Assembly: GCA_009995595.1 (NCBI GenBank)
Contig: JAACPE010000003.1
Location: 76,871 to 111,478, forward strand
DNA length: 34,608 bases
Source: Alphaproteobacteria bacterium
GTDB taxonomy: Bacteria > Pseudomonadota > Alphaproteobacteria > Micavibrionales > Micavibrionaceae
Direction: 5' to 3'
Made by a program: the position numbers and the translations under genes. The notes under the pieces were generated by a model. It had not been told where the DNA came from, searched no databases, and worked only from the letters and a program-made list of their open reading frames with translations. How positions within the stretch are numbered: the stretch's first letter is position 1; every line of letters starts with the position of its first letter. Of this stretch, positions 25,570 to 34,608 are shown piece by piece.

Positions 25570-25947
25570 TTAAAACTCTAATCCGCCAGCACGTGCGCCT
25601 TCAGCGACGGCTTTTACACGGCCGTGATAAATAAATTCACCGCGGTCAAATTGCACTTTACTTACGCCCGCTTTTTTAGCGCGCTCAGCGATTAACTTAC
25701 CAACTTTTTCTGCCGCTTCAACATTACCGCCGTTTTTCAACGCAAGATCTTTGTCTAATGTAGAGGCAGAAACTATTGTTACACCTTTAATGTCGTCAAT
25801 AACTTGGGCGTAAATCGCTTTATTTGTTCTATGAACAGACAGACGCGGACGCACTTCACGATTAGGGTTGTGGTTGATATTGACCTTACGAAGCTTACGG
25901 CGCACACCGAACTTACGACGCTCTGCTGGTTTCAATCTTTTAGTCAT
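25570..25947 (-). CDS. rplR: 50S ribosomal protein L18
   Basis: Binds 5S rRNA in the central protuberance with L5. The 125-residue product has [50 protein letters not shown] and the C-terminal [28 protein letters not shown]. Those last residues are the conserved L18 end. Length and position between rplF and rpsE are standard. Confidence 0.98.
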   Translation of the reverse strand: MTKRLKPAERRKFGVRRKLRKVNINHNPNREVRPRLSVHRTNKAIYAQVIDDIKGVTIVSASTLDKDLALKNGGNVEAAEKVGKLIAERAKKAGVSKVQFDRGEFIYHGRVKAVAEGARAGGLEF

Positions 25948-25996
25948 AGCTTTATCCTTTTAGCTTTATTCTTATAGAAGCGAAAAATCGCTTTAA

Positions 25997-26530
25997 TTAT
26001 TTCTTTTTACCTTCTTTACGCATGATGAATTCATCTGCGTAACGAATACCTTTACCTTTGTAAGGCTCTGGTTTTTTAAATTCGCGAATATTAGCCGCAG
26101 CTTGCCCGACTTTTTGTTTGTCAATACCACTAACAGTGATCTTCGTTTGATCTGCTACTTCGACAGTTACACCTTCTGGCACGTCATAGCGAACTTCATG
26201 GGAAAAACCAAGCTGCATCACAAGGGTATTACCCTGCATGTTTCCACGAAGACCAACCCCATGGATTTCAAGTTTTTTTGTAAAGCCTTCAGTAACACCT
26301 ACAACAATGTTGCTTACAAGAGTACGCATCGTTGGCCAAATTTTAGCAGAAAAAGGGGCATTTGGGCGTGGTTGAAGCACAATCTGGCCGTCTTCTAATT
26401 TAACAAGCACATCATCATGAATACGCACACTCAGCTCGCCCTTAGAGCCTTTAGCTTTTATATCCTGGCCTGTAACATCAAGTGTTACGCCTGCGGGCAC
26501 TGCAACTGGTTTTTTTCCGATACGAGACAT
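25997..26530 (-). CDS. rplF: 50S ribosomal protein L6
   Basis: Large-subunit protein near the factor-binding stalk base. The 177-residue product starts [19 protein letters not shown] and carries [39 protein letters not shown] and the C-terminal L6 signature region [27 protein letters not shown]. This is the usual two-domain duplicate fold, of normal length. It lies between rpsH and rplR. Confidence 0.98.
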   Translation of the reverse strand: MSRIGKKPVAVPAGVTLDVTGQDIKAKGSKGELSVRIHDDVLVKLEDGQIVLQPRPNAPFSAKIWPTMRTLVSNIVVGVTEGFTKKLEIHGVGLRGNMQGNTLVMQLGFSHEVRYDVPEGVTVEVADQTKITVSGIDKQKVGQAAANIREFKKPEPYKGKGIRYADEFIMRKEGKKK

Positions 26531-26569
26531 TTTCTTTTCCTTAACTTAAATCTTCGTCAAACTCTTCTC

Positions 26570-26968
26570 TTAGAAAATCTGACAAAGAACCTCTCCGCCA
26601 ACATTTTCATTACGGGCTTTGTGATCTGTCATCACACCTTGTGGTGTTGAAATAACTGAAATACCAAGACCGTTTTTAACAGGCTGTAAATCTTTAATCT
26701 TCGAATACACACGACGACCTGGCTTAGAAATACGCTTTAATTCGCGAATTACTGGCTGACCTTCATCATATTTTAACTCAATAATAAGGTTTTTCTTATT
26801 ATTGTCTTGCTCCTGTGTTTTGAAACCACGGATGAAACCTTCATCTTGTAGCACTTTACAGACAGATTCACGTAAAGTTGAGTGTGGGCACTCAATTACT
26901 AATTTTTTAGCGTGCTGACCGTTTTTAATACGGGCTAGCATATCACCTAAAGGATCGCTCATTGACAT
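26570..26968 (-). CDS. rpsH: 30S ribosomal protein S8
   Basis: Central-domain 16S rRNA binder; in enterics the translational repressor of the spc operon. The 132-residue product opens MSMSDPLGDMLARIKNGQHA and ends with the conserved NGLGISVISTPQGVMTDHKARNENVGGEVLCQIF. A second in-frame ATG two codons later is an equally possible start. Whether S8 autoregulation exists here cannot be judged. Order after rpsN is standard. Confidence 0.98.
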   Translation of the reverse strand: MSMSDPLGDMLARIKNGQHAKKLVIECPHSTLRESVCKVLQDEGFIRGFKTQEQDNNKKNLIIELKYDEGQPVIRELKRISKPGRRVYSKIKDLQPVKNGLGISVISTPQGVMTDHKARNENVGGEVLCQIF

Positions 26969-26992
26969 TGTTTTATATCCTCTTCTAAATTC

Positions 26993-27298
26993 TTACCAGC
27001 TAGACTTAGTCACGCCGGGTAGTTCACCACGGGATGCCAAATCACGAATTGCAATACGCGACAAACGGAACTTACGGTGATGTGCACGCGGACGGCCCGT
27101 TAAAGCACAACGATTACGCTGTCTGTTTTTTGCTGAGTTACGCGGTAATTCAGCAAGTTGTAAAGTTGCAGCAAAACGCTCTTCAACGCTTACATCTTTA
27201 TTCATAATAATTGCTTTCAAAGCGACACGCTTCGCATTCAATGATTTACCCATTTTGCGGCGTTTTAAATCTCTTTGTACTGCACTGACTTTTGCCAT
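26993..27298 (-). CDS. rpsN: 30S ribosomal protein S14 (zinc-free form)
   Basis: Small-subunit head protein. The 101-residue product is the long, zinc-independent form: instead of the CxxC pairs of short S14 it has the longer helical insert [46 protein letters not shown], ending in [22 protein letters not shown]. That C-terminal sequence is the S14 hallmark. It lies between rplE and rpsH. Confidence 0.98.
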   Translation of the reverse strand: MAKVSAVQRDLKRRKMGKSLNAKRVALKAIIMNKDVSVEERFAATLQLAELPRNSAKNRQRNRCALTGRPRAHHRKFRLSRIAIRDLASRGELPGVTKSSW

Positions 27299-27335
27299 AT
27301 TAAACTAGCTCCTGTTATCTTTTCAATTTCGCTCT

Positions 27336-27905
27336 TTAGTTTCTAAAGGGCATTTCGAACCCACGAAGAAGTTCTTTTGCCTGTTCATCGTTAGCCGCTG
27401 TTGTACAAATAATGATGTCCATACCGCGAATTTTATCGACTTTGTCATACTGAATTTCAGCAAAAACGATTTGCTCTTTAAGACCCATTGCATAGTTGCC
27501 ACGGCCATCAAAGCTTTTACCATTAATACCACGAAAGTCACGAACGCGCGGCAATGCAACGGTCACTAGACGGTCCAAAAATTCATACATACGCTCACCG
27601 CGCAATGTCACTTTGCAGCCCATGTCCATGCCTTCACGCACCTTGAACGACGCGTTAGATTTTTTCGCTTTTGTAATGGCAGGCTTTTGACCTGATATAA
27701 GGGCAAGATCATTTGCGGTCTGCTCAATAGCCTTACGATCCACAACCGCGTCGCGCCCTGGGCTCATACTGATCACAATTTTATCAAGCTTAGGCACTTC
27801 AAGTTCGTTTTTAAAACCATATTTTTCAATAAGGTTTTTCTTGATCTGCTCTTCATAACGTTTTTTGAAACGTGGCTGATTTTTTGCTGCTGTTATATTG
27901 CTCAT
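27336..27905 (-). CDS. rplE: 50S ribosomal protein L5
   Basis: Binds 5S rRNA and contacts the P-site tRNA. The 189-residue product has [22 protein letters not shown], the [16 protein letters not shown] region, [60 protein letters not shown] and [19 protein letters not shown]. Near the N terminus the usual NMGVGEA reads SMSPGRDA, a noticeable departure. I prefer ATG 27905 (MSNITAAKN), which has GGA about ten bases upstream, over an in-frame ATG at 27920. Confidence 0.96.
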   Translation of the reverse strand: MSNITAAKNQPRFKKRYEEQIKKNLIEKYGFKNELEVPKLDKIVISMSPGRDAVVDRKAIEQTANDLALISGQKPAITKAKKSNASFKVREGMDMGCKVTLRGERMYEFLDRLVTVALPRVRDFRGINGKSFDGRGNYAMGLKEQIVFAEIQYDKVDKIRGMDIIICTTAANDEQAKELLRGFEMPFRN

Positions 27906-27972
27906 TTTCTTTGGTTCCATTCTTGAGGGACTTATCTATCTAATACTAGATCGCCCCTCTGGTTAAAAATCT

Positions 27973-28296
27973 TTATTCTATTGTTTCGCCTGAACGTTTT
28001 GCAACGCGCACTTTTTTACCACTTTTTAATGTAGTAAATCCAACACGCGTGGGCTTGTCTTCTTTAGGATCAGCTAAAGCGACATTAGAAACGTGAATTG
28101 ACAATTCTTTTTCAACAATACCGCCCGCAGCAAATTGTGTTGGCTTTTGATGTTTTTTTACAACATTAACGCCCTTAACAATTACGCGTGATTTATCCGG
28201 CATCGCATTAAGGACTTCTCCTTTTTTGCCTTTGTCTTTACCTGTCAAAACAATGACAGAGTCACCTTTTTTAATTTTCATTTTAGTCGCAGTCAT
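27973..28296 (-). CDS. rplX: 50S ribosomal protein L24
   Basis: Assembly-initiator protein of the large subunit. The 107-residue product contains the KOW motif [24 protein letters not shown] and [17 protein letters not shown], then [19 protein letters not shown] and KPTRVGF. The ATG at 28296 starts one base after the rplN stop and has AGAGG upstream; an earlier in-frame ATG at 28317 lies inside rplN and is unlikely. Order rplN-rplX-rplE is standard. Confidence 0.97.
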   Translation of the reverse strand: MTATKMKIKKGDSVIVLTGKDKGKKGEVLNAMPDKSRVIVKGVNVVKKHQKPTQFAAGGIVEKELSIHVSNVALADPKEDKPTRVGFTTLKSGKKVRVAKRSGETIE

Positions 28297-28297
28297 T

Positions 28298-28666
28298 TTA
28301 AAGAACCTCTCCAGCAAGTGAGATGATTTTCATGTATCCCTTACCGCGTAACTCACGCGTTACTGGGCCAAAGATACGTGTACCCACAGGCTCACCATTA
28401 GCATTAATAAGAACACAAGCATTTGTGTCAAAACGAATTTTTTCGCCGCTTTGGCGGTTAAGGCCATGTCTTGAACGGACGATAACAGCTTTATGAACTG
28501 CACCTTTTTTTACGCGTCCGCGCGGAATTGCTTCTTTCACTGAAACAACAACGACATCACCGATATTTGCTGTGCGGCGGTGAGATCCACCAAGCACCTT
28601 GATACACTCCACGCGTCTAGCGCCTGAGTTATCGGCAACATCCATATTTGATTGCATTTGAATCAT
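28298..28666 (-). CDS. rplN: 50S ribosomal protein L14
   Basis: Forms an intersubunit bridge and helps assembly. The 122-residue product starts [27 protein letters not shown] and contains [29 protein letters not shown] and the C-terminal [28 protein letters not shown], which is textbook L14. One base separates its stop from the rplX start, so the two are probably translationally coupled. Confidence 0.98.
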   Translation of the reverse strand: MIQMQSNMDVADNSGARRVECIKVLGGSHRRTANIGDVVVVSVKEAIPRGRVKKGAVHKAVIVRSRHGLNRQSGEKIRFDTNACVLINANGEPVGTRIFGPVTRELRGKGYMKIISLAGEVL

Positions 28667-28694
28667 GGCTTTATCCTACTTATTTTCTATCCAA

Positions 28695-29081
28695 TTAATC
28701 TTTTTTTGTTGTCTTCTTTGCAGCAGCTTTTTTCGCTGGGGCTTTCTTCGCTGTAGCTTTAGGTTCTGCAGTCTTAGCTTCTACTTTATTTAATTCAGCT
28801 TTTGGCGCTGTTGCTTTCGGCTCCTTTTTAGGCGCTGCATCAAGAACAGTATCACCTGTTACAACTGTCCAGCACTTACGCTTAGAAATAGGCGCACATT
28901 CGATAATTTGAACAGCATCGCCTTCTTTACATGTATTATTCTCATCGTGCGCTGCATATTTTGTGCTGCGTTTAAGATACTTTTTATATTTTGGATGCAT
29001 GAAGCGACGCTCAACAAGAACTGTAATAGTCTTGTCCATTTTATCACTTACGACTGTTCCTTCTAGGACGCGGCGTGGCAT
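28695..29081 (-). CDS. rpsQ: 30S ribosomal protein S17 with Lys/Ala-rich tail
   Basis: Primary 16S rRNA-binding protein. Residues 1-81 are the normal S17: [68 protein letters not shown] further 47 residues form a low-complexity tail of Lys, Ala, Pro and Thr (repeats of the PAKK/AAKK kind), ending AKKTTKKD; E. coli S17 is about 84 residues in total. The tail resembles that of L22 in this window. It lies between rpmC and rplN in standard order. Confidence 0.97.
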   Translation of the reverse strand: MPRRVLEGTVVSDKMDKTITVLVERRFMHPKYKKYLKRSTKYAAHDENNTCKEGDAVQIIECAPISKRKCWTVVTGDTVLDAAPKKEPKATAPKAELNKVEAKTAEPKATAKKAPAKKAAAKKTTKKD

Positions 29082-29108
29082 ATTTATTCTCCTACTTAAA
29101 TCTTATAC

Positions 29109-29306
29109 TTACGCAGCTTTTTCTTGCTGCTGAGTTAACATTGTTTTAATGCGTGCAATATCACGACGCACCTTGCGCATTTGCGCAGTGTTCTCTAATT
29201 GGCCACCTGACTTTTGAAAACGCAGGTTGAACTGCTCTTTACGCATATCAACAAGCATTTTTGTCAGCTCGTCAGATGTTTTACCTTTTAATTCTTCTGC
29301 TTTCAT
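29109..29306 (-). CDS. rpmC: 50S ribosomal protein L29
   Basis: Helical hairpin protein near the peptide exit tunnel, part of the docking site for trigger factor and SRP with L23. The 65-residue product has [31 protein letters not shown] and [24 protein letters not shown], which match L29 fully. It follows rplP by 23 bases and precedes rpsQ. Confidence 0.97.
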   Translation of the reverse strand: MKAEELKGKTSDELTKMLVDMRKEQFNLRFQKSGGQLENTAQMRKVRRDIARIKTMLTQQQEKAA

Positions 29307-29329
29307 AGCAATTCTCCAAAATTCCTTAA

Positions 29330-29743
29330 TTATTCACCAACACGGCTTACAAATTTTGTTTTAATCGGAAGCTTCATTGCAGCCAATTCAAACGCTTCTT
29401 GCGCCATTTCACGGGTTACACCATCAAGCTCAAACATGATACGCCCTGGCTTAACGCGAGCTGCCCAAAATTCAACAGACCCTTTTCCTTTACCTTGACG
29501 CACTTCAAGCGGCTTTTTCGACACTGGCACGTCAGGGAAAATACGAATAAATACTTTACCTTGACGTCTTAAGTGACGTGAAATCGCACGGCGGGCCGCT
29601 TCGATTTGGCGCGCTGTAATACGGTCTGGACTCATTGCCTTCAAACCATACGCACCAAAGCAAAGCGTTGTACCGCCTTTTGCATTCCCATGAATGCGGC
29701 CTTTATGGGCTTTTCTAAATTTTGTCTTCTTTGGTTGTAACAT
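29330..29743 (-). CDS. rplP: 50S ribosomal protein L16
   Basis: Contacts the A-site tRNA and 5S/23S rRNA; assembled late. The 137-residue product starts [19 protein letters not shown] and has [39 protein letters not shown], then [24 protein letters not shown], the L16 signatures. Length is standard. It lies between rpsC and rpmC. Confidence 0.98.
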   Translation of the reverse strand: MLQPKKTKFRKAHKGRIHGNAKGGTTLCFGAYGLKAMSPDRITARQIEAARRAISRHLRRQGKVFIRIFPDVPVSKKPLEVRQGKGKGSVEFWAARVKPGRIMFELDGVTREMAQEAFELAAMKLPIKTKFVSRVGE

Positions 29744-29799
29744 CGTCTTATACCGTACTTATCTGTAAAATTCCAGTGTTATGTTAATTAATTTCAAAC

Positions 29800-30486
29800 T
29801 TAAGCGCGTTGCGGCGCTCCGCCTGTTTCTTGCATTTTCTTATCACGTGCCATTGGGTCTTGAATCATAACATCACCTTTATAAACCCATACTTTAACAC
29901 CAATAATACCGTATGTTGTTAACGCTTCAGCAAAACCGTAATCCATGTCCGCACGAAGAGTATGTAAAGGAACGCGACCTTCACGGTACCATTCTGTTCT
30001 TGCAATATCTGCGCCACCTAGACGACCAGATACATTAATACGAATTCCACCGGCGCCCATTCTTAATGTCCCTTGTACAGCGCGCTTCATAGCGCGGCGG
30101 AAAGAAACACGCCGCTCCAGTTGTTGGCAAACACCTTCAGCCACAAGTTGAGCATCCATCTCAGGCTTGCGAATTTCAACAATATTTAAGGCAACATCGC
30201 TACCCGCGCGCGCTGATAATTCACGGCGTAATTTCTCAATATCTGCGCCTTTTTTACCGATAATCACACCTGGGCGGGCTGTATAGACAGTCACGCGTGT
30301 ATTTTTGGCGGCGCGTTCAATAATAACCTTGCTAATACCTGCTGCTTTAAGTTTATCGTGCACGTATTTACGAAGCTCAAGATCCTGAACAAGCTTGTCA
30401 GCATAGTTGCTGTCATCAAACCATCTTGAATCCCAAGTACGGTTGATGCCGACGCGTATACCAATTGGATTAACCTTCTGACCCAT
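29800..30486 (-). CDS. rpsC: 30S ribosomal protein S3
   Basis: Part of the mRNA entry channel and its helicase. The 228-residue product opens [22 protein letters not shown] and contains the KH domain ([22 protein letters not shown], with GxxG as IGKKG) and the C-terminal domain [43 protein letters not shown]. Length is normal. It follows rplV by 14 bases. Confidence 0.98.
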   Translation of the reverse strand: MGQKVNPIGIRVGINRTWDSRWFDDSNYADKLVQDLELRKYVHDKLKAAGISKVIIERAAKNTRVTVYTARPGVIIGKKGADIEKLRRELSARAGSDVALNIVEIRKPEMDAQLVAEGVCQQLERRVSFRRAMKRAVQGTLRMGAGGIRINVSGRLGGADIARTEWYREGRVPLHTLRADMDYGFAEALTTYGIIGVKVWVYKGDVMIQDPMARDKKMQETGGAPQRA

Positions 30487-30500
30487 CTTTCAAATACTCC

Positions 30501-31091
30501 TTACTTCGTATCTTTCTTAGTGGCCGTTTTCTTAGCCGTTGTTTTTTTCGCTGCAGCTTTTTTTGCCGGCGTCTTCTTAGCAGTTGCTTCTTTAGTTATC
30601 GCTTTTTTTACTGGCGCTTTTTCTGCCGATTTAGGCTTAGGAGCAGACTTTGTCACGTCAACTTTTTTAGCTACTTTTTTAGCTGCTGGTTTAGGTGCAG
30701 AAACGGTTTTATTACCTTCCGCATCCTTTTCACGTACAACAATTGTGATACGGCTAAATGGTTTTAAAATCTTTGACGCGCGGCCACGGGCACGGGCTCT
30801 CCAACGCTTCATTGTTAATGACTTACCAACATAAGCCTCAGCAACATAAAGCTTATCAACATCCAAACCGTGGTTATTTTCAGCATTAGCAACCGCAGAC
30901 TGTAGGCATTTGCGAACGTCTTGTGATACACGGCGATGATTAAACTCTAAATCAATAAGAGCAACACCAGCGTCTTTACCGCGAATTGTTTGTGCAACCA
31001 AGTTCAATTTTTGCGCAGATGTCTTCAAATTCTTAACCATTGCCATGGCTTCATTTGGAGCAACCCGTCTTTCGTTTGATTTTTGTCCCAT
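30501..31091 (-). CDS. rplV: 50S ribosomal protein L22 with long basic tail
   Basis: Large-subunit protein whose beta-hairpin lines the exit tunnel. Residues 1-130 are a normal L22: [62 protein letters not shown], with the SRITIVVRE end. Then a 66-residue tail of Lys, Ala, Pro and Thr follows ([24 protein letters not shown]), giving 196 residues against about 110-130 in most bacteria. The tail is histone H1-like in composition and shares [11 protein letters not shown] with the S17 tail. Order rpsS-rplV-rpsC is standard. Confidence 0.97.
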   Translation of the reverse strand: MGQKSNERRVAPNEAMAMVKNLKTSAQKLNLVAQTIRGKDAGVALIDLEFNHRRVSQDVRKCLQSAVANAENNHGLDVDKLYVAEAYVGKSLTMKRWRARARGRASKILKPFSRITIVVREKDAEGNKTVSAPKPAAKKVAKKVDVTKSAPKPKSAEKAPVKKAITKEATAKKTPAKKAAAKKTTAKKTATKKDTK

Positions 31092-31141
31092 AATCTTTTC
31101 CTACTCATATTAAGCTTTATAATAAAACCTAATAAATTACC

Positions 31142-31417
31142 TTACTTCTTACCTTTTTTATCGGCGCCATGGCCGTTATATGTTCTCGTTGGTGAAAATT
31201 CACCTAATTTATGCCCAATCATGTTGTCAGTCACAAGAACAGGAATAAATTTGTTGCCATTGTGAACGCCAAACGTAATACCAACCATCTGTGGTAGAAT
31301 TGTTGAACGTCGTGACCAAGTTTTTACAACACCCTTGATTTCACCAGAACGAAACTTCTCAACTTTCTTAAGAAGGTGACGATCGATAAACGGGCCTTTC
31401 CAAACACTACGTGACAT
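31142..31417 (-). CDS. rpsS: 30S ribosomal protein S19
   Basis: Head protein forming a bridge with L5/23S. The 91-residue product is [71 protein letters not shown], which is the full S19 pattern. Length is normal. It lies 21 bases after rplB. Confidence 0.98.
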   Translation of the reverse strand: MSRSVWKGPFIDRHLLKKVEKFRSGEIKGVVKTWSRRSTILPQMVGITFGVHNGNKFIPVLVTDNMIGHKLGEFSPTRTYNGHGADKKGKK

Positions 31418-31438
31418 ATTTTTATCCTATTCCTAAAC

Positions 31439-32269
31439 TTATTTATTCTTCTTACGGCGACGAACAATATATTTATCAGTCGCTTTGTTGCTACGAGTTT
31501 TATACCCCTTCGTTGGCACGCCAGAGAATGACACTGGGTGACGGCCACCAGAAGTACGACCCTCACCACCACCATGTGGGTGATCGACAGGGTTCATCAC
31601 GACCCCGCGCACAGTTGGGCGAACACCCATCCAACGCTTACGTCCAGCTTTACCCAAATTTGTGTTCATATGGTCAGGGTTTGAAACCGCGCCGATAGAA
31701 GCCATGCATTCTTGACGAACCTTACGAAGCTCACCAGAAGCAAGTTTAATCTGAGCATAGCCCTGATCACGGCCAACAAGTTGCGCGTATGTTCCTGCAG
31801 AGCGGCAAAGCTGACCACCCTTACCAGGCTTCATCTCAACGTTATGAATAATTGTCCCAACGGGCATCCCTTGCAACGGCATTGCATTACCTGGCTTAAT
31901 ATCAGCCTTAGCAGAAGCAATAACCTTATCGCCAGCCTGAAGACGTTGAGGAGCCAAAATGTAGGCTTTTTCACCATCAGTATATTCAATCAAAGCGATA
32001 AAAGCTGTACGGTTCGGATCATATTCCAAGCGCAATACGGTAGCTTCAACGTCAAATTTACGGCGTTTCCAGTCGATAACACGATATTTTTGCTTGTGAC
32101 CGCCGCCGATATGACGACAAGTAATACGACCTGTATTGTTACGGCCCCCTGTTTTCTTCTTACCTTCAAGAAGCGTCTTTTCAGGCGCGCCTTTATGAAG
32201 GCCACTTCGGTCAACGATAATAAGCTGACGTGTCCCTGGAGAATTCGGTTTAAACTTTTTTAATGCCAT
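31439..32269 (-). CDS. rplB: 50S ribosomal protein L2
   Basis: Required for subunit association and the peptidyl-transferase centre. The 276-residue product has the N-terminal OB-fold region ([42 protein letters not shown]) and the C-terminal signature with the conserved His ([18 protein letters not shown]). It ends in a basic RRRKKNK tail. Length is standard; order rplW-rplB-rpsS. Confidence 0.98.
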   Translation of the reverse strand: MALKKFKPNSPGTRQLIIVDRSGLHKGAPEKTLLEGKKKTGGRNNTGRITCRHIGGGHKQKYRVIDWKRRKFDVEATVLRLEYDPNRTAFIALIEYTDGEKAYILAPQRLQAGDKVIASAKADIKPGNAMPLQGMPVGTIIHNVEMKPGKGGQLCRSAGTYAQLVGRDQGYAQIKLASGELRKVRQECMASIGAVSNPDHMNTNLGKAGRKRWMGVRPTVRGVVMNPVDHPHGGGEGRTSGGRHPVSFSGVPTKGYKTRSNKATDKYIVRRRKKNK

Positions 32270-32321
32270 TGTCTTAATCCCAACTAAGCGTTAATTCCTA
32301 TATGAGCCTTTAATTTTTATC

Positions 32322-32645
32322 CTAAAGACCTGTTCCAACATCAATTGTCTGGCCATCTTTCAATGTAACAATCGCTTTTTTAACATCAACGCGTTTACCC
32401 ATAGAGGCACGAAAGCGTTTTGTTTTTCCTTTTTGAATGAGCGTATTCACGTTTGTAACACTCACTTTAAAAAGTGTTTCAACAGCTGCTTTAATTTTCG
32501 GCTTCGTTGCTGTTAATGGCACCTTAAAAGTAACCTGACCATGGGCAGATCCCATTGTTGATTTTTCTGTCACGACAGGCTCGCGAATGATTTCATACAT
32601 CCATTCTGCGGCTTCTAATTTATCTTTTCTCTTTGCAACAGCCAT
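32322..32645 (-). CDS. rplW: 50S ribosomal protein L23
   Basis: Lies at the tunnel exit and docks trigger factor and SRP. The 107-residue product has [55 protein letters not shown] and a C-terminal [12 protein letters not shown] strand, as in proteobacterial L23. A short N-terminal extension ([18 protein letters not shown]) precedes the core. It is four bases after the rplD stop. Confidence 0.97.
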   Translation of the reverse strand: MAVAKRKDKLEAAEWMYEIIREPVVTEKSTMGSAHGQVTFKVPLTATKPKIKAAVETLFKVSVTNVNTLIQKGKTKRFRASMGKRVDVKKAIVTLKDGQTIDVGTGL

Positions 32646-32649
32646 TTTT

Positions 32650-33273
32650 CTAACCTTTCAATCTTTCCGTCAGATCAGCCACAGCTTGTTTTGTTAAAAC
32701 AAGTGTGTCACGACGAATAATGTCATATACATTTGCGCCTTGTGACGGCAAGACATCAACCATAGGGAGGTTTGATGTTGCGCGTGCAAAATTTGCATCA
32801 ATTTCTTTACCACCAATAATAAGGGCAGAGTGCATAGCAAATTTTGCTATATTTGCCGCCATCGGCTTAGTCTTATGGTCTTTTGCAACAGCATCGTCAA
32901 GGATAATTAATTTCTTTTCTTTTGCTTTCGCAGAAAGAGCTGAGATCAAAGCCGCTTTACGCACTTGTTTTGGCAAATCAGTTGCATGTGATCGAACACG
33001 CGGCCCATGAACAACACCGCCCCCACGGTCAATGTTACGTTTATTGTCACCGCGTCGCGCACCACCGGTACCTTTTTGTTTGAACGGCTTTTTACCTGTT
33101 CCAGATACTTCTGAACGCTCTTTGGCTTTGTGATTACCAGTTTGGCGCTTGTCACGTTGATAAGTCACCATCAAGTGAATGATATCTTCACGAACATCGG
33201 CACCAAAAATGTCTTTGTCGAGAGTAATCTCTCCGGCATCTTTATTTTCAATTGTTTTTACAGCTACTTTCAT
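32650..33273 (-). CDS. rplD: 50S ribosomal protein L4
   Basis: Lines the exit tunnel with a long loop; in enterics also the repressor of the S10 operon. The 207-residue product includes [41 protein letters not shown] (tunnel loop, residues about 35-80), [22 protein letters not shown] and [15 protein letters not shown]. Length is normal. I see no equivalent of the E. coli S10 leader by eye. Confidence 0.97.
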   Translation of the reverse strand: MKVAVKTIENKDAGEITLDKDIFGADVREDIIHLMVTYQRDKRQTGNHKAKERSEVSGTGKKPFKQKGTGGARRGDNKRNIDRGGGVVHGPRVRSHATDLPKQVRKAALISALSAKAKEKKLIILDDAVAKDHKTKPMAANIAKFAMHSALIIGGKEIDANFARATSNLPMVDVLPSQGANVYDIIRRDTLVLTKQAVADLTERLKG

Positions 33274-33298
33274 CGTTTTATTCCTTCAATAGCCTTTT

Positions 33299-34048
33299 CT
33301 ATTCTTGAGTTTCAGCAGAAGTTTCTACTGGCTCATCTTGTTTATCATGTGCTTTAGGCGCATCCGTATTTGCAGCCTGCTTAATACCGGCAGGAAGCGG
33401 CACACCTTCTGGCATATCAACCTTTTCTGCATCTGTTATCATAACCCAACCTGATCTTGGCCCAGGAACTGATCCCTTAACTAAAATAAGGTTTTCTTCC
33501 AAATCAACAGCCGTAATTTCAAGACTTTGCGTTGTTACACGGACATTACCCAATTGACCAGCCATTTTCTTGCCTTTAAAAACTTTACCTGGATCTTGAC
33601 ACTGACCTGTTGAACCGAGCGCGCGGTGGGAGACAGACACACCATGTGAAGCACGCATCCCGCCAAAATTGTGACGTTTCATACCGCCTTGGAAACCTTT
33701 ACCCTTCGATGTTGCACAGACATCGACTTTTTGACCTGTAAGGAAGTGACTCGCACATAAAACAGCGCCTATTTCAGGCATATTTGCTGGATCTACGCGA
33801 AACTCAACAACCTTTTTCTTTGGCTCAACTTTAGCCTGCGCATATACACCACGCATCGCTTTAGAAGTACGGTTAATCTTAGCTGTACCCGCACCAATCT
33901 GAACAGATGTATATCCATTCTTCTCCATGGTACGATGACCAACAACCTGACAATTATCAAGCCTAAGCACTGTCACAGGAACCTGACGTCCATCTTCTGT
34001 GAAGATACGTGTCATCCCTTCTTTACGTGCAATTACACCAGTTCTCAT
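33299..34048 (-). CDS. rplC: 50S ribosomal protein L3 with acidic tail
   Basis: Early-assembly protein reaching the peptidyl-transferase centre. The 249-residue product has [40 protein letters not shown], the central [22 protein letters not shown] (with the Gln of GFQGG that is methylated in some bacteria), and [27 protein letters not shown]. About 30 extra C-terminal residues are acidic and low-complexity ([19 protein letters not shown]). It lies between rpsJ and rplD. Confidence 0.97.
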   Translation of the reverse strand: MRTGVIARKEGMTRIFTEDGRQVPVTVLRLDNCQVVGHRTMEKNGYTSVQIGAGTAKINRTSKAMRGVYAQAKVEPKKKVVEFRVDPANMPEIGAVLCASHFLTGQKVDVCATSKGKGFQGGMKRHNFGGMRASHGVSVSHRALGSTGQCQDPGKVFKGKKMAGQLGNVRVTTQSLEITAVDLEENLILVKGSVPGPRSGWVMITDAEKVDMPEGVPLPAGIKQAANTDAPKAHDKQDEPVETSAETQE

Positions 34049-34131
34049 TTTTCTTTCCTTTCTAGAGGGTAACCAACAATTTAGCCACCGTAGCTCTCAC
34101 GCCCCATGCGTAAGATATATTTAAACTTTAT

Positions 34132-34455
34132 TTATGCGCCTGTTTGGCCAATTTTAATTTCAACATCAACACCGGCAGCCAGATCAAGCTTCATAAGCGC
34201 ATCAACTGTTTGTGGCGTTGGGTCAACAATATCAATAAGACGCTTATGCGTTCTCATTTCAAAATGCTCCATTGAATTCTTGTTCACGTGCGGCGATTGT
34301 AAAACCGTATAACGTGACTTTCTTGTTGGCAACGGAACGGGCCCACGAACACCAGCACCTGTACGCTTTGCAGTGTTTACAATTTCGCTTGTTGATGTAT
34401 CTAAAATACGATGATCAAAAGCTTGTAAGCGAATTCTAATTGTTTGTGAGTCCAT
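34132..34455 (-). CDS. rpsJ: 30S ribosomal protein S10
   Basis: Small-subunit head protein, also NusE in transcription antitermination. The 107-residue product has [41 protein letters not shown] and [45 protein letters not shown], matching S10 throughout. It follows tuf by 72 bases and opens the S10 operon, as in many alphaproteobacteria. Confidence 0.98.
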   Translation of the reverse strand: MDSQTIRIRLQAFDHRILDTSTSEIVNTAKRTGAGVRGPVPLPTRKSRYTVLQSPHVNKNSMEHFEMRTHKRLIDIVDPTPQTVDALMKLDLAAGVDVEIKIGQTGA

Positions 34456-34478
34456 TTTTACTACCTTATTTCAATTTC

Positions 34479-34512
34479 ATTATATATATTCCGGCTCCGC
34501 GTGGGCGCAGCC
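34479..34512 (-). promoter_or_regulatory. Hairpin and TATAAT box between tuf and rpsJ
   Basis: In the 72-base gap, read on the minus strand, a hairpin GGCT-CGC / GCG-AGCC (one mismatch, CCAC loop; 34512-34493) is followed by a perfect TATAAT at 34484-34479. No good -35 lies at the right distance, and the hairpin lacks a T tract. It could be a weak promoter for the S10 operon or an mRNA processing structure after tuf. Function is inference. Confidence 0.3.
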
Positions 34513-34527
34513 AGAAAATTATTAACC

Positions 34528-34608
34528 CTAAGCGATAATTTTACCAACGACGCCTGCGCCTACTGTACGGCCGCCTTCGCGGATCGCAAAACGTAAGCCT
34601 TCACTCAT
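34528..34608 (-). CDS. tuf: Elongation factor Tu, C-terminal end (partial)
   Basis: The last 26 codons plus stop of EF-Tu, which delivers aminoacyl-tRNA to the ribosome. The translation MSEGLRFAIREGGRTVGAGVV followed by GKIIA matches the conserved EF-Tu C terminus (beta-barrel domain III). The ATG at the window edge is an internal Met, not the start; the gene continues beyond base 34608. The position upstream of rpsJ fits the rpsL-rpsG-fusA-tuf-rpsJ order common in proteobacteria. Confidence 0.95.
   Translation of the reverse strand: MSEGLRFAIREGGRTVGAGVVGKIIA

Noticed and set aside
30501-30701. A Lys/Ala-coding low-complexity stretch considered as a separate gene or a frameshift read-through after rplV
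   Set aside because: It is in the same frame as L22 with no stop or break between, and a similar tail exists on S17, so it is treated as a genuine extension.
31712-32263. A 183-codon open frame on the plus strand opposite rplB
   Set aside because: Antisense to the fully conserved L2 gene, with no family resemblance; a frame shadow.

Overview
The window is chromosomal core sequence from what is most probably an alphaproteobacterium with an AT-leaning genome (GC judged by eye, not counted). Pointers to this group are an ATP12-type F1-ATPase assembly chaperone, a DUF3035-type lipoprotein, a short LID-less adenylate kinase, a MutL that carries its own endonuclease motif, and the order rplQ / Do protease / rarA / crcB / rluC / ATP12. 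I cannot name the genus. There is no rRNA, tRNA, CRISPR array, insertion sequence, integrase or phage gene, and no gene-free stretch longer than about 250 bases.

Region 1 (1-9917, + strand): the 3' end of ileS, then lspA, a lipoprotein, two M16 peptidase-family genes (one with the zinc site, one without), pgi, a pentapeptide-repeat protein, mutL, a small membrane protein and a PurN-like formyltransferase. Many genes abut or overlap by a few bases, so several are probably cotranscribed. Region 2 (10122-18052, - strand): a tight run transcribed leftwards, Do-family protease, membrane protein with a GEEISWGQ motif, rarA, an RNase H-fold-like protein, crcB, rluC, an AsmA-like membrane-anchored protein, ATP12 chaperone and tag. 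panB (+, 18131-18943) is divergent from the protease gene and convergent with the ribosomal cluster. A strong bidirectional terminator lies between panB and rplQ.

Region 3 (19014-34608, - strand): the merged S10-spc-alpha ribosomal cluster in standard order. It runs from the end of tuf through rpsJ, rplC, rplD, rplW, rplB, rpsS, rplV, rpsC, rplP, rpmC, rpsQ, rplN, rplX, rplE, rpsN, rpsH, rplF, rplR, rpsE, rpmD, rplO, secY, an LprI-like gene, adk, rpsM, rpsK, rpoA and rplQ. Visible control points are a terminator-like hairpin between rplO and secY, and a good sigma70-type promoter with a structured leader ahead of rpsM.

Most of the window is housekeeping, and I did not find a clear new multi-gene system. 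The oddities are lineage-specific insertions in otherwise conserved gene order (LprI-like between secY and adk, the GEEISWGQ protein and the RNase H-like protein around rarA, the AsmA-like protein between rluC and ATP12). Histone-like Lys/Ala tails on S17 and L22 also stand out, as does a pentapeptide protein built of two capped modules.
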